Shown here in pieces: positions 17,089 to 26,194 of a DNA stretch of 64,000 nt. The DNA lies in NCBI RefSeq assembly GCF_014750685.1, contig NZ_JAAXGE010000012.1:19337-83336 (forward strand), written 5' to 3'. Numbering within the stretch: position 1 is the first letter of the stretch; every line of letters begins with the position of its first letter. A model generated the notes under the pieces. That model was not told the DNA's origin. It searched no databases and was given only the letters and a program-made list of their open reading frames with translations. The DNA comes from Bacteroides sp. GM023. GTDB lineage: Bacteria > Bacteroidota > Bacteroidia > Bacteroidales > Bacteroidaceae. The translations under genes were made by a program, and so were the position numbers.

Positions 17089-19614
17089 ATGATAACTATG
17101 AGGAATATATGGATAATGATGTTGGGGATATGCTTGTTTGGTTGTGGGGCTGGTAAACAGCCCCCTTCCTCACAGCTCTCTTTAACATGGAAACTGGAAA
17201 AAGATAGTGTGGAAGCCAGATATTTTAAGAATACATTCTGTTTGACGAATAACGGGAATAAATCCTTGGTTGATAATTGGGTGATCTATTTTAATCAGAC
17301 ACCAATTTATTATCAGCAACCTATTAATGCCTCGTTGGAAATAGAATGTATTGGTTCGACTTACTATAAAATGTATCCTACTGAACACTATCAGGCGTTG
17401 GCACCGGGTGAAACACTCTCTTTTACTATATTGAGTGAAGGAAATGTGATTAATGTATCTTCGGTTCCTGAAGGGGCTTATATTGTAGTTACCGATGAAA
17501 AAGGGAAAATGTTGCAGCCGCAAAATATTCCGATTGAGATCGGACTGTTTACGCCCGATGCCCAATGGATTCGTTCGAAGAATAGTTTTCCCTATGCAGA
17601 TGGAAATTATTTGTATAAGCAGAATGATGATTTCAGCAAGCCTGTAGATTGTGATATACTTTCTCTCTTTCCTACTCCTAAAAAAGTAGAGAAGACGGGT
17701 GGTGTTTCTACTTTCTCTCCAAAGGTAGGTCTGAAGTTTGACGGTGTATTTAAAGAAGAAGCTCTTTTGTTGAAAAAGCAATTGACTTCACAGTTAGGAT
17801 GTACCGTTTCTGAAAAGGATGAAGAAACAATCATTGAATTGAAGAAAACAGAACTTCCTGCCACCTGCCAATGTCCGGATGAGTATTACGAAATTGTGAT
17901 AAAGAATAACCTGCTGACTTTGAAAGCTAATGATGCGCATGGCATATTTAATGCTTGTCAGACATTGGTTGCTTTATTGGATAACATGAAGCTAGCTTCC
18001 TCTCCGCTTCCCAATCTTCATATTACCGATTATCCGGACATGGGACATCGGGGAATCATGCTGGATGTAGCCCGCAATTTTACAAAGAAGACGGACTTAT
18101 TGAAACTGATAGATATACTGTCATTCTATAAAATGAATGTACTGCATCTGCATTTGAGTGATGATGAGGCTTGGCGTGTAGAAATACCCGGATTGGAAGA
18201 ATTGACAGAAATAGCCTCTCGCAGAGGACATACTACAGATGAACTGACATGTCTTTATCCTGCTTATGCTTGGGGATGGAATGAGGCAGATACCACCTCA
18301 TTGGCTAATGGGTATTATTCCCGCAGTGACTTTATGGATATTTTGAAATATGCAAAAGAAAGGCATATCAGAATTATTCCTGAAATAGATATTCCCGGCC
18401 ATTCACGGGCAGCAATAAAAGCAATGAATGCCCGTTACCGGAAATATATCGATACGGATCAGTCGAAAGCGGAAGAATATCTTCTGATTGACTTTGCAGA
18501 TACTTCCCAATATCTATCGGCACAAAATTTCACTGATAATGTTATTAATGTCGCCATGCCTTCTACATACCGTTTTCTTGAAAAAGTGATTGATGAAATC
18601 GGGCGGATGTATCAGGATGCGGGAGTAGAATTGCCTGCTTTCCATGTAGGTGGAGATGAAGTGCCGGAAGGCATTTGGGAAGGTTCTGCTATCTGCCGTA
18701 CTTTTATGAAAGAACATGGATTGGCTAAGATACGGGATTTGAAAGATTATTTTCTGGAGCAAATTCTGGAAATGTTGGATAAACGCAATATACAGGCAGT
18801 TGGATGGCAAGACATTGTTATGAAGCCGGATAATACCGTGAACGAACATTTCAGAAATAGCAAGGTCTTGAATTATTGCTGGAATACAATTCCGGAACAG
18901 GGTGGGGATGAAGTTCCGTATAAGTTAGCAAATGCGGGCTATCCTATTATACTCTGTAATGTGGGTAATTTCTATTTGGATATGGCCTATTGTTATCATG
19001 TGGAAGAACCGGGATTGCGTTGGGGTGGTTACGTAGATGAGTACGTAACGTTTGATATGTTGCCTTTTGATATTTACAAGTCTTTACGGCGGAATCTGAA
19101 AGATGAATCTGTGGATGTAAAAACAGCCTCAAACGGTAAGCAACCCTTGACAAAAGAGGGTTATAAGAATATCAAAGGTTTGTCCGGACAAATCTGGGCG
19201 GAGACAATCCGTAGTTTCGGACAAATAGAATATTATCTTTTCCCAAAAGTTTTTGGGCTGGCAGAACGCGCTTGGAACGCTCAACCATCGTGGGCATTAT
19301 CTCCGGACAGTAAGGTATATGTAGATGCCAAACGAAAATATAATGCTGGTATTGTAACTTATGAGTTGCCCCGTTTGGCAAAACGAGGTAATAATTTCCG
19401 GGTATCTCCTCCAGGTATTATAGTAAAGGATGGATTGTTGTTTGTCAATACCACAAATCCGAATGCGGTAATCCGGTACACCACCGATGGTAGTGAACCA
19501 ACGGAAAATTCCGTGAAATGGCAAACTCCGATAGCATGCGATGCTCCACAGATAAAAGCAAAGGCATTTTATTTAGGGAAGGAAAGTGTAACTACAGTAT
19601 TGATAAACGAGTAG
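17089..19614 (+). CDS. GH20 beta-N-acetylhexosaminidase, lipoprotein
   Basis: The 841-residue protein has a lipoprotein signal (ICLFGC). An N-terminal domain (about 25-175) resembles the carbohydrate-binding domain of chitobiases. A GH20b-type domain (about 185-315) follows, then the GH20 barrel (about 318-740) opening with DYPDMGHRGIMLDVARNF. The catalytic pair is D523-E524 in HVGGDEVPEG, as expected for substrate-assisted hydrolysis. A C-terminal module (about 755-841) contains AVIRYTTDGSEPT. The enzyme removes terminal GlcNAc or GalNAc. It is the last gene of PUL1 and is followed by a terminator 15 bases after the stop. The start at 17098 (MRNIW) is equally possible. Confidence 0.93.
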   Translation: MITMRNIWIMMLGICLFGCGAGKQPPSSQLSLTWKLEKDSVEARYFKNTFCLTNNGNKSLVDNWVIYFNQTPIYYQQPINASLEIECIGSTYYKMYPTEHYQALAPGETLSFTILSEGNVINVSSVPEGAYIVVTDEKGKMLQPQNIPIEIGLFTPDAQWIRSKNSFPYADGNYLYKQNDDFSKPVDCDILSLFPTPKKVEKTGGVSTFSPKVGLKFDGVFKEEALLLKKQLTSQLGCTVSEKDEETIIELKKTELPATCQCPDEYYEIVIKNNLLTLKANDAHGIFNACQTLVALLDNMKLASSPLPNLHITDYPDMGHRGIMLDVARNFTKKTDLLKLIDILSFYKMNVLHLHLSDDEAWRVEIPGLEELTEIASRRGHTTDELTCLYPAYAWGWNEADTTSLANGYYSRSDFMDILKYAKERHIRIIPEIDIPGHSRAAIKAMNARYRKYIDTDQSKAEEYLLIDFADTSQYLSAQNFTDNVINVAMPSTYRFLEKVIDEIGRMYQDAGVELPAFHVGGDEVPEGIWEGSAICRTFMKEHGLAKIRDLKDYFLEQILEMLDKRNIQAVGWQDIVMKPDNTVNEHFRNSKVLNYCWNTIPEQGGDEVPYKLANAGYPIILCNVGNFYLDMAYCYHVEEPGLRWGGYVDEYVTFDMLPFDIYKSLRRNLKDESVDVKTASNGKQPLTKEGYKNIKGLSGQIWAETIRSFGQIEYYLFPKVFGLAERAWNAQPSWALSPDSKVYVDAKRKYNAGIVTYELPRLAKRGNNFRVSPPGIIVKDGLLFVNTTNPNAVIRYTTDGSEPTENSVKWQTPIACDAPQIKAKAFYLGKESVTTVLINE

Positions 19615-19629
19615 TATTCAATAATGTGC

Positions 19630-19669
19630 AAAACCCTCTGAAGAAGAATTTCTTTGGAGGGTTTTATTA
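19630..19669 (+). terminator. Intrinsic terminator of PUL1
   Basis: Inverted arms AAAACCCTC (19630-19638) and GAGGGTTTT (19657-19665) end in a short T-run. It lies 15 bases after the GH20 stop codon. Confidence 0.85.
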
Positions 19670-20126
19670 GTTCGCCCAGCATGGTTCTATTCTAACAGGT
19701 GCAAGTCCTCAACACGCCCTGATAGTGGGAAGTGTCCAGCCAAAGACAAGGGTGTCCATCGTGAGTTGGAATCTGAAGGAAGTCGGCGGCAAACATCTGA
19801 CCTGACGAACAGAAACTTGATATAAGGCCCAAGAACGTGGGTTAGTTTGCTAGTCAAAACAAAGCCCGATAGCTATTCGGAACGTTCATGGTAAATCAAG
19901 CAGGTATAAGATGGAAAGAATAGATTCTTAACTGGGGAGGTCTCACAGACGTGCGGATGTTTTTTTGTCAGAAGCACGGTGTAAAGCTTGCTGTGAGAAG
20001 TCAGCAGATGCCATAGTAGATACGGATACAAGCCTGCCCATGAAAAAAAAATGTACCGCAGGAAGTCTTACCAAGTATCGAAGGGCAGAACCTTATTGTA
20101 AGTGAGTAGTGAATGACTGTTACCTG

Positions 20127-21530
20127 ATGAAAGAACGAATGCAGAAAATATCAACGAGTAGTGATAGCTGCCACGATGGGAATAGGACGGAATCCGAAGG
20201 CTATTGTGGAGTGCAGACTTTCCTTGGGATAACTGAAAACAACCTCACGGAAGTACGTTTTACGCAAGACGCTCTACTTGAACAAATCCTTTCTCCACAT
20301 AACTTGAACAAGGCTTACAAACAAGTCGTGTCCAACCATGGAAGCAGTGGAGTCGATGGAATGGAAACCGACGAACTTTTACCCTGGCTACGGCTTCATA
20401 AAGAAGACTTGTCGTCAGCCATTATTCAAGGTAAATACCGTCCTCATCCCGTTCTTCGTGTAGAAATTCCCAAGAATGACGGTAAGAAACGTCAACTTGG
20501 TATTCCTACTGTAGTAGACCGTTTTGTTCAACAGTCTATATCCCAAATTCTCTCTCCCCTTTACGAGCTAGAATTTAGTGATTCCAGTTATGGGTTCCGT
20601 CCTCATCGGAGTTGCCATGATGCCTTAAAACAAGCTCAAACTTATATCATCTCTGGCTATAAATATGCTGTTGACTTGGATTTGGAACGATTCTTCGACA
20701 CAGTTAACCATAGTCGCCTGATAGAACTCCTTTCCAGCCGGATAACGGATAGTCGAGTTATTTCGCTCATCCATAAATACTTTTTGGCGGGAATTCAAAT
20801 AGATGATAAGTTAGCGTATTGTCCTTGCGGAGTCCCTCAAGGGGGTCCTTTGAGTCCTCTGTTAAGTAATATAATGCTAAATGAATTGGATAAGGAACTT
20901 GAACGTCGTAGTCACCCCTTTGTTCGCTATGCCGATGACTGTTTAATCTTTTGCAAGAGCAGACGTGCAGCGGAACGAACCAAAGAAAGCATCATCCGAT
21001 TTATAGAAAAGGAACTTTATCTCCGGGTAAATAAAGACAAGACAAGTGTAGGATATGTACGAGGAATGAAGTTTCTCGGTTACAGTTTTTATGTCAAATC
21101 AGGTGAATGCCGCCTAAGTGTCCATCCTAAAAGTTACGCCAAGTTCAAAACCCGTTTAAAGGAACTGACTGGTCGTAGCAATGGACTGGGATACGAAAAG
21201 CGGAAAACCTCTCTTCGTTTATTTATCTGTGGCTGGCTTGAATACTTCAAACTGGCTGATATGAAGACCCGTCTTCAAACACTGGATGAGTGGTACAGGC
21301 GCAGACTTCGTATGTGTATTTGGAAATGCTGGAAGAAAACTAATACTCGTTTCAATAACTTATGCAGGTGTGGAATTGCTAAAGGAAAGGCATGGGAATG
21401 GGCAAATAGCCGAAAGGGTTACTGGCACATTGCCGACAGCTTTATACTTCATCGCGCATTGAATAACGACAATTTGAAACGAGCTAATTACCCATTTCTT
21501 ATGGACTGTTACCGTAAAGTTGTATCGTAA
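20127..21530 (+). CDS. Group II intron reverse transcriptase/maturase
   Basis: The protein is about 467 residues from the ATG at 20127 (20139 is also possible; a GTG at 20109 opens the frame). Reverse transcriptase blocks are clear: GIPTVVDRFVQQSISQIL, YGFRPHRSCHDALKQ, VDLDLERFFDTVNH, GVPQGGPLSPLLSNIMLNEL and the catalytic FVRYADDCLIF near residues 266-276. The maturase (domain X) region includes LDEWYRRRLRMCIWKCWKK. No HNH endonuclease motif is visible after it, so insertion probably does not involve second-strand cleavage by this protein. It binds its own intron RNA for splicing and retrohoming. The ORF is intact, so the intron may be active. Confidence 0.94.
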   Translation: MKERMQKISTSSDSCHDGNRTESEGYCGVQTFLGITENNLTEVRFTQDALLEQILSPHNLNKAYKQVVSNHGSSGVDGMETDELLPWLRLHKEDLSSAIIQGKYRPHPVLRVEIPKNDGKKRQLGIPTVVDRFVQQSISQILSPLYELEFSDSSYGFRPHRSCHDALKQAQTYIISGYKYAVDLDLERFFDTVNHSRLIELLSSRITDSRVISLIHKYFLAGIQIDDKLAYCPCGVPQGGPLSPLLSNIMLNELDKELERRSHPFVRYADDCLIFCKSRRAAERTKESIIRFIEKELYLRVNKDKTSVGYVRGMKFLGYSFYVKSGECRLSVHPKSYAKFKTRLKELTGRSNGLGYEKRKTSLRLFICGWLEYFKLADMKTRLQTLDEWYRRRLRMCIWKCWKKTNTRFNNLCRCGIAKGKAWEWANSRKGYWHIADSFILHRALNNDNLKRANYPFLMDCYRKVVS

Positions 21531-21536
21531 GTAAGG

Positions 21537-21616
21537 AACCGCCGTATGCCGAACGGCACGTACGGTGGTGTGAGAGGTCGGAAAACGAAAGTAGGAAGAA
21601 AACTACTTCGTTTTCC
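21537..21616 (+). ncRNA. Group II intron domains V and VI
   Basis: Domain V is a hairpin with lower stem ACCGCCGTA / TACGGTGGT and upper stem TGCC-GAAC-GGCA, with a two-base CG bulge on the 3' side. Domain VI pairs GGAAAACGAA…GTA with TAC…TTCGTTTTCC, leaving one A unpaired, the likely lariat branch point. Together they form the catalytic 3' end of the intron. Confidence 0.8.
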
Positions 21617-21618
21617 TC

Positions 21619-22650
21619 CTACTCGATTTTATATACTTCTATGGGTGGGGTGGATGCACGCATTTTGATTTCTGCGTTCAGCACGATTGAGTGGTTCGGT
21701 GATGCCGGATCCTTGATCTTTTCTAAAATCAGTTCGGCTGCACTTTTCCCCATTTGGTACAGAGGTGGTTCGACGGTAGTCAGTTTGGGATAGACTATGT
21801 TGGAAAGCTCAGTTCCTGAAAAGCTGGCTACGGCAATTTCGTCCGGTATCTTTTTTCCAAGTTCTTTCAATCTGTTCATGGCTCCAATGGCTAGTGTTTC
21901 CGTGAAAGCAAAAACAGCATTGAAAGGTATATTTCTTTCCATTAATATATCCGCTGCTTTTTTTCCTTCTTCAAAAGTTATACCGGTTCTTATCAGCATA
22001 TTATCCTTATCAAAAGGAATCCCGAACTTCGCCAAAGCGTCTTTGTATCCTCTGACACGTTCTATGGAGTTATAAATATCGTCCGGTCCCTGTATATGAA
22101 CAATCTGCTTGCGCCCGCTTCGGATAAGACTTTCCACGAGAAAGAAGGATTTCATATAATCGTCCACTATTACCTGTGGAACTTCAAGCCCATAGGGAAT
22201 ACGATCATAGAATACCATAGGCATTCCTGCTTCCTGTAAACGGAAATATTCCTCCTTGTTTCTTTTATAACTGCAAAGACAGATGATGATACCATCCACC
22301 ATGAATCGTTCCATCAGTTGCAAGTTCTCTTTTTCTTTTTCCGGATCTCCTCCTGACTCTGCAATAATCACCTTTATATTTTTAGCATGGAGCACTTCTT
22401 GTATCCCGTTTATTACTCGTGAAGCAAACGGGGTAACCATTTCAGGAACTATCACTCCCACGGCATTAGTATGTCCGTATTTAAGGTTGGTTGCTACAGG
22501 ATTGGGTCTATATCCCAATTCTTTAACCGCTTCCATCACCTTTTCTTTCGTTTCCTTACGGATATTCTTATCATCCCCCAATGCACGAGATACAGTGGAG
22601 ACAGATATTGACAAATGTCTGGCTATGTCTTTAATGGTTATATACTTCAT
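21619..22650 (-). CDS. LacI-family transcriptional repressor of PUL2
   Basis: The 343-residue protein begins with the LacI helix-turn-helix (TIKDIARHLSISVSTVSRAL) and hinge (RPNPVATNLKYG), followed by the two-lobed periplasmic-binding-protein-like sensor domain (about 60-340). It is divergent from PUL2, whose first gene is about 400 bases away, and palindromes suited to LacI proteins lie between them. It probably represses PUL2 until a low-molecular-weight intermediate binds. This contrasts with the sigma/anti-sigma control of PUL1 and PUL3. The stop codon lies within the last bases of the group II intron, so the final residues are probably intron-supplied; this should not affect function. 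Confidence 0.92.
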   Translation of the reverse strand: MKYITIKDIARHLSISVSTVSRALGDDKNIRKETKEKVMEAVKELGYRPNPVATNLKYGHTNAVGVIVPEMVTPFASRVINGIQEVLHAKNIKVIIAESGGDPEKEKENLQLMERFMVDGIIICLCSYKRNKEEYFRLQEAGMPMVFYDRIPYGLEVPQVIVDDYMKSFFLVESLIRSGRKQIVHIQGPDDIYNSIERVRGYKDALAKFGIPFDKDNMLIRTGITFEEGKKAADILMERNIPFNAVFAFTETLAIGAMNRLKELGKKIPDEIAVASFSGTELSNIVYPKLTTVEPPLYQMGKSAAELILEKIKDPASPNHSIVLNAEIKMRASTPPIEVYKIE

Positions 22651-22714
22651 GGTTGATGATTGTTTAAATCAAAACAAAGATATCGGTTTCGATCAACAAA
22701 TCCTAATTTTTAAG

Positions 22715-22824
22715 AACGTTTGTGCTAGAAGCCGAATGCCGTTCATGTTTATGCAATGCTTTTGTAACGTTTGCAGATTTTGGGAACGTTCCCGCAATCG
22801 TTTGCAGGAAAAAGATCTGCAAAA
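22715..22824. promoter_or_regulatory. Candidate LacI operators between lacI and PUL2
   Basis: The gap holds a perfect palindrome GGGAACGTTCCC (22782-22793) with the central CG typical of LacI-family operators. It is flanked by direct copies of GTTTGCAG at 22769-22776 and 22800-22807, exactly 31 bp apart. AACGTTTG occurs at 22715 and 22766. TTTGCAG (22801) and CTGCAAA (22818) form another inverted pair. All lie just upstream of the likely PUL2 promoter, a position from which a repressor could block both divergent transcripts. Confidence 0.6.
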
Positions 22825-22850
22825 AAACATTTTTCCAGGTTCCCATTCTT

Positions 22851-22858
22851 TATCTTTG
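22851..22858 (+). promoter_or_regulatory. -7 element of PUL2
   Basis: TATCTTTG matches TAnnTTTG. It lies about 190 bases before the first PUL2 start codon and directly downstream of the candidate operators. No perfect TTTG was found at -33. The implied 5' leader of about 180 bases is long for the operon. Confidence 0.5.
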
Positions 22859-22896
22859 TTACATCATAATTATGTCGAACTAAATCTAAAGAAAGT

Positions 22897-22968
22897 ATGA
22901 AAACACAATTCTTTTCTTGTAAGTGCGATCCAAAACAAATCAAAGTTTACTATACATTGAATCGGTAA
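22897..22968 (+). CDS. Possible 23-codon leader peptide of PUL2
   Basis: An ATG at 22897 opens 23 codons ending in TAA at 22966-22968, coding for a small basic peptide with two cysteines (…FFSCKCDPK…). It lies inside the inferred PUL2 leader between the promoter and the first gene. There is no strong ribosome binding site and chance occurrence is quite possible. No function is claimed. Confidence 0.2.
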   Translation: MKTQFFSCKCDPKQIKVYYTLNR

Positions 22969-23047
22969 GATTCTAAATATATGAATGATTTTGAAATGAT
23001 TCATTTTGGATTTAACACCAAAGTTAAACTTAAGGATAAAAATAGGA

Positions 23048-24367
23048 ATGGACAAGAAAGTACTAAGTATGGAAATCACGAAGCGGGTTCCAATAGTGGG
23101 CAACTATGATGTAGTTGTTTGCGGTGGAGGGCCTGCTGGTTTTATAGCAGCAATTGCTGCTGCTCGATGTGGCGCGAAGACTGCTGTTGTGGAACAATAT
23201 GGCTTTTTAGGTGGAATGGCTACAATGGGGCTTGTAACTCCTTTGAGTGTATTCACTTATAATAATGAGAAGGTGATAGGTGGCATTCCATGGGAGTTTA
23301 TCGAACGACTTGAGAGAATGGGGGGCTGTATCATTGAGAAACCTCTCGGAAATGTGGCTTTTGATCCGGAGCTTTACAAACTTTTATGCCAGCGAATGAT
23401 GCTCGAAGCCGGCGTGGATATGTATATGCACTCTTATCTAAGTGGTTGTCAGATAAAAGACGGCAAAATATCCAGTGTCCTTTTTGAAAATAAGAATGGG
23501 ACAGAGGCTATCAGTGCCGATATGTATATCGATTGTACGGGTGATGGTGATCTTGCTGCTATGGCAGGTGTTCCAATGCAGGCTGATGAATGTAAACCTC
23601 TGCAACCTCTTTCAACCTATTTCATTTTAGGAGGTGTGGATACGGATTCACCTATGATAATCGATGCCATGCATCATAACAAACAAGGGCAGAATTGTCA
23701 TTGCATTGCAGTTCGTGAGAAACTTCTTGAAATGAAAGATGTGCTTGGTATCCCCGAATTTGGAGGTCCCTGGTTTTGTACAACTCTTCGTCCGGGTGAA
23801 GTAACGGTTAATATGACTCGTACTGCAGGAAATGCTGTCGATAATCGAAATTTTACCGCAGCCGAATGTCGTTTGCGGGAAGATGTATTCAAAATAGCAC
23901 GAATCCTTAAAGAAAACTTTGAAGAGTTTAAAAACAGTTATGTGACGACGGTTGCCGTACATGCCGGTATTCGTGAGACACGTCGTATCAAAGGTATACA
24001 TACAATCACAGGAGAAGAGTATGTGAACGCTTATAAGTATCCTGATAGCATATCACGCGGCGCACACCCTATAGATATCCATGTTGCAGCAGGTGCAGCA
24101 CAGAATGTTACTTTCCTTAAAAAAGCTGCGTATGTACCTTATCGAGCTCTTATAGCTGATAACTTCCCGAATTTGCTTGTAGCCGGGCGTTGTATAAGTG
24201 CCGATAAAACTTCTTTTGCATCGCTTCGTGTTCAGGCAAGTTGTATGGGAGTAGGGCAGGCTGCAGGAGTGGCGGCCGTGCAATGTATAAGGGCCGGTGT
24301 GACAGTACAAAAGGCTGATGTAGACAAACTCATAGAGGAATTGAAGAAACTTGGAGCAATAATATAA
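23048..24367 (+). CDS. FAD-dependent oxidoreductase (first PUL2 gene)
   Basis: The protein is 439 residues from the ATG at 23048, which follows an AGGA. There is no signal peptide, so it is cytoplasmic. The FAD-binding Rossmann motif is VVCGGGPAGFIAAIAAARCG near residues 18-37, with the following EQYGFLGGMATMG typical of the PF12831-type FAD oxidoreductase group. Internal STYFILGGVDTD and the C-terminal NLLVAGRCISADKTSFASLR complete the FAD site. The reaction is not known; related proteins recur in Bacteroides carbohydrate loci. A second family member is encoded at 35108. It is followed by the symporter after 5 bases. It may oxidise a polyol or sugar acid imported by the locus. Confidence 0.85.
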   Translation: MDKKVLSMEITKRVPIVGNYDVVVCGGGPAGFIAAIAAARCGAKTAVVEQYGFLGGMATMGLVTPLSVFTYNNEKVIGGIPWEFIERLERMGGCIIEKPLGNVAFDPELYKLLCQRMMLEAGVDMYMHSYLSGCQIKDGKISSVLFENKNGTEAISADMYIDCTGDGDLAAMAGVPMQADECKPLQPLSTYFILGGVDTDSPMIIDAMHHNKQGQNCHCIAVREKLLEMKDVLGIPEFGGPWFCTTLRPGEVTVNMTRTAGNAVDNRNFTAAECRLREDVFKIARILKENFEEFKNSYVTTVAVHAGIRETRRIKGIHTITGEEYVNAYKYPDSISRGAHPIDIHVAAGAAQNVTFLKKAAYVPYRALIADNFPNLLVAGRCISADKTSFASLRVQASCMGVGQAAGVAAVQCIRAGVTVQKADVDKLIEELKKLGAII

Positions 24368-24372
24368 AGTAT

Positions 24373-26163
24373 ATGGAATCTTTAGACTATTTTGTTATCT
24401 TACTCTACTTTCTCGGATTGATAGCCGTGAGTGTCGTGATGTCGCGGAAAATTAAAAATTCCGAAGATATGTTTATTGCCGGGCGAAATTCTTCGTGGTG
24501 GCTGTCGGGAGTCTCTTCTTACATGACCATTTTCTCGGCAAGTACCTTTGTCGTTTGGGGAGGCGTTGCTTATAAATCAGGTATAGTTGCGGTAATTGTT
24601 GCACTTTGCCTTGGTGTGGCATCATTTATTGTCGGTAAATGGATCTCCGGCAAATGGCGCCAGTTGCGTATCAAATCGCCGGGGGAGTTTCTCACGATCC
24701 GCTTCGGACACCGCACAGTGAGTTTTTACACGATTTCAGGAATTGTAGCCCGTGCGGTGCATACGGCAGTGTCTCTGTATGCGGTAGCGGTTGTGATGTG
24801 TGCGCTTATCAAGGTCGATGGCGGCAGTATTTTTGCGAGTACAGGTATGCTAGGCGATTCACCGGAGGGTTATCTTAGCATTTGGTGGGCACTTCTCATA
24901 CTTGGTGCCATCGCTCTTGGATATACCATTGCCGGAGGTTTTCTTGCCGTACTAATGACCGATGTGATTCAATTCGGAGTACTTCTGGCTGTGGTTGTAT
25001 TTATGATCCCTCTCTCATTTAACGCAGTTGGAGGTGTAAGCGCATTCATCGATAAAGCAAATGAGATACCGGGATTCTTCTCGGGTACGTCTCCAACCTA
25101 TACATGGGTATGGCTTTTATTGTGGATATTTCTTAATGTAGCCATGATTGGTGGCGATTGGCCGTTTGTACAACGTTACATAAGCGTGCCTACTACAAGA
25201 GATGCGAAGAAGAGTACTTATTTGATAGGAATACTTTATCTCGTCACTCCCCTCATTTGGTATCTGCCTACCATGATTTATCGTGTAATGGAACCCGGAC
25301 TTGCACTTGATTTGGATGCAACCACAATGACTTTCAACGGTGAACATGCTTATGTGAATATGAGCAAACTCGTGCTCATGAAAGGAATGGTAGGCATGAT
25401 GTTGGCAGCGATGCTATCGGCCACATTGAGTAATGTTTCGGGCATTTTGAATGTGTATGCAAATGTATATACTTATGATATTTGGGGACACAAAGAGAAA
25501 AATCGTCAGGCAGATGAGAAAAAGCGTATAAAGGTAGGTCGTCTCTTTACATTTGTTTTTGGACTTGTGATAATTGCCTTGTCGATGTTCATACCTTTTG
25601 CCGGAGGTGCAGAAAAGGTCGTAGTAACCCTTCTTACTATGGTGATGTGTCCTTTATATATTCCGTCAATATGGGGATTGTTCTCAAAGCGGTTGACAGG
25701 TAACCAACTTATTACTGCAATGGTGCTTACTTGGTTCGTGGGTATTATGGCTCGTATCATCATTCCTGCCTCCGTCATTAGTCCAAGCATAATAGAATCG
25801 GTTTCCGGTTGTGTACTTCCCGTACTTATTCTTGTAATGATGGAAATTTGGTCGGTACGCAAAAAGTATGAAGACAATGGCTATCAAGCCATTTGCGAAT
25901 ATACTGATCCTGATGCCGACCGCGAGCCGACCTCAAAGGAGAAAAAAGCGGTACGAAATTATTCGCATTTGGCCGTTAACTGCTTCTGTATAACCCTTGG
26001 AGTCGTTGCACTCTTGCTGGTTGGTCTGCTCATTGTCGGCGATACAAAGACTCTTGCGGTAAAAAATATCGTAATAGGAAGTATCGTACTGATTGTTGCC
26101 ACTATACTTGCTTATGTGATATACAGAATCATGTATGCAAAGCAGGTGAAAATATCTAATTAG
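24373..26163 (+). CDS. Sodium:solute symporter (SSS family)
   Basis: The 596-residue inner-membrane protein has about 13 hydrophobic helices. The N-terminal DYFVILLYFLGLIAVSVVMS, then the conserved MFIAGRNSSWWLSGVSSYM and SASTFVVWGGVAYKSG, identify the SSS (solute:Na+ symporter) family. It would carry the product of outer-membrane capture from the periplasm into the cytoplasm using the sodium gradient. Family members carry sugars, sialic acid, myo-inositol and others, so the substrate is open; a polyol would fit the dehydrogenases encoded downstream. A long hydrophilic loop (about residues 495-535) separates the final helices. It is tightly spaced after the FAD oxidoreductase. Confidence 0.92.
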   Translation: MESLDYFVILLYFLGLIAVSVVMSRKIKNSEDMFIAGRNSSWWLSGVSSYMTIFSASTFVVWGGVAYKSGIVAVIVALCLGVASFIVGKWISGKWRQLRIKSPGEFLTIRFGHRTVSFYTISGIVARAVHTAVSLYAVAVVMCALIKVDGGSIFASTGMLGDSPEGYLSIWWALLILGAIALGYTIAGGFLAVLMTDVIQFGVLLAVVVFMIPLSFNAVGGVSAFIDKANEIPGFFSGTSPTYTWVWLLLWIFLNVAMIGGDWPFVQRYISVPTTRDAKKSTYLIGILYLVTPLIWYLPTMIYRVMEPGLALDLDATTMTFNGEHAYVNMSKLVLMKGMVGMMLAAMLSATLSNVSGILNVYANVYTYDIWGHKEKNRQADEKKRIKVGRLFTFVFGLVIIALSMFIPFAGGAEKVVVTLLTMVMCPLYIPSIWGLFSKRLTGNQLITAMVLTWFVGIMARIIIPASVISPSIIESVSGCVLPVLILVMMEIWSVRKKYEDNGYQAICEYTDPDADREPTSKEKKAVRNYSHLAVNCFCITLGVVALLLVGLLIVGDTKTLAVKNIVIGSIVLIVATILAYVIYRIMYAKQVKISN

Positions 26164-26194
26164 TCATTATTAATTAACCCTAAATACTAATCAA

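Larger units (their letters stand above)
19699..21622 (+). mobile_element. Group II intron with its reverse transcriptase, inserted at the 3' end of lacI
   Basis: The element starts at about 19699 with GTGCAAG, has about 410 bases of structured RNA before the reverse transcriptase gene, and ends with recognisable domains V and VI. Domain V lies at about 21537-21570. Domain VI lies at about 21580-21616 with an unpaired A, and the end is CTAC at about 21622. Joining the proposed flanks (…CTAACAG and TCGATTTT…) restores a minus-strand lacI end reading E-V-Y-K-I-D-C-stop, compared with the present E-V-Y-K-I-E-stop. This supports the boundaries. It is not immediately after the terminator (about 30 bases away), so the insertion habit of class C introns is not obvious. 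Exact ends are inferred. Confidence 0.82.

Noticed and set aside
19630..19699. Class C intron inserted directly after a terminator
   Set aside because: About 30 bases separate the terminator from the likely intron start, and domain V does not look like class C.
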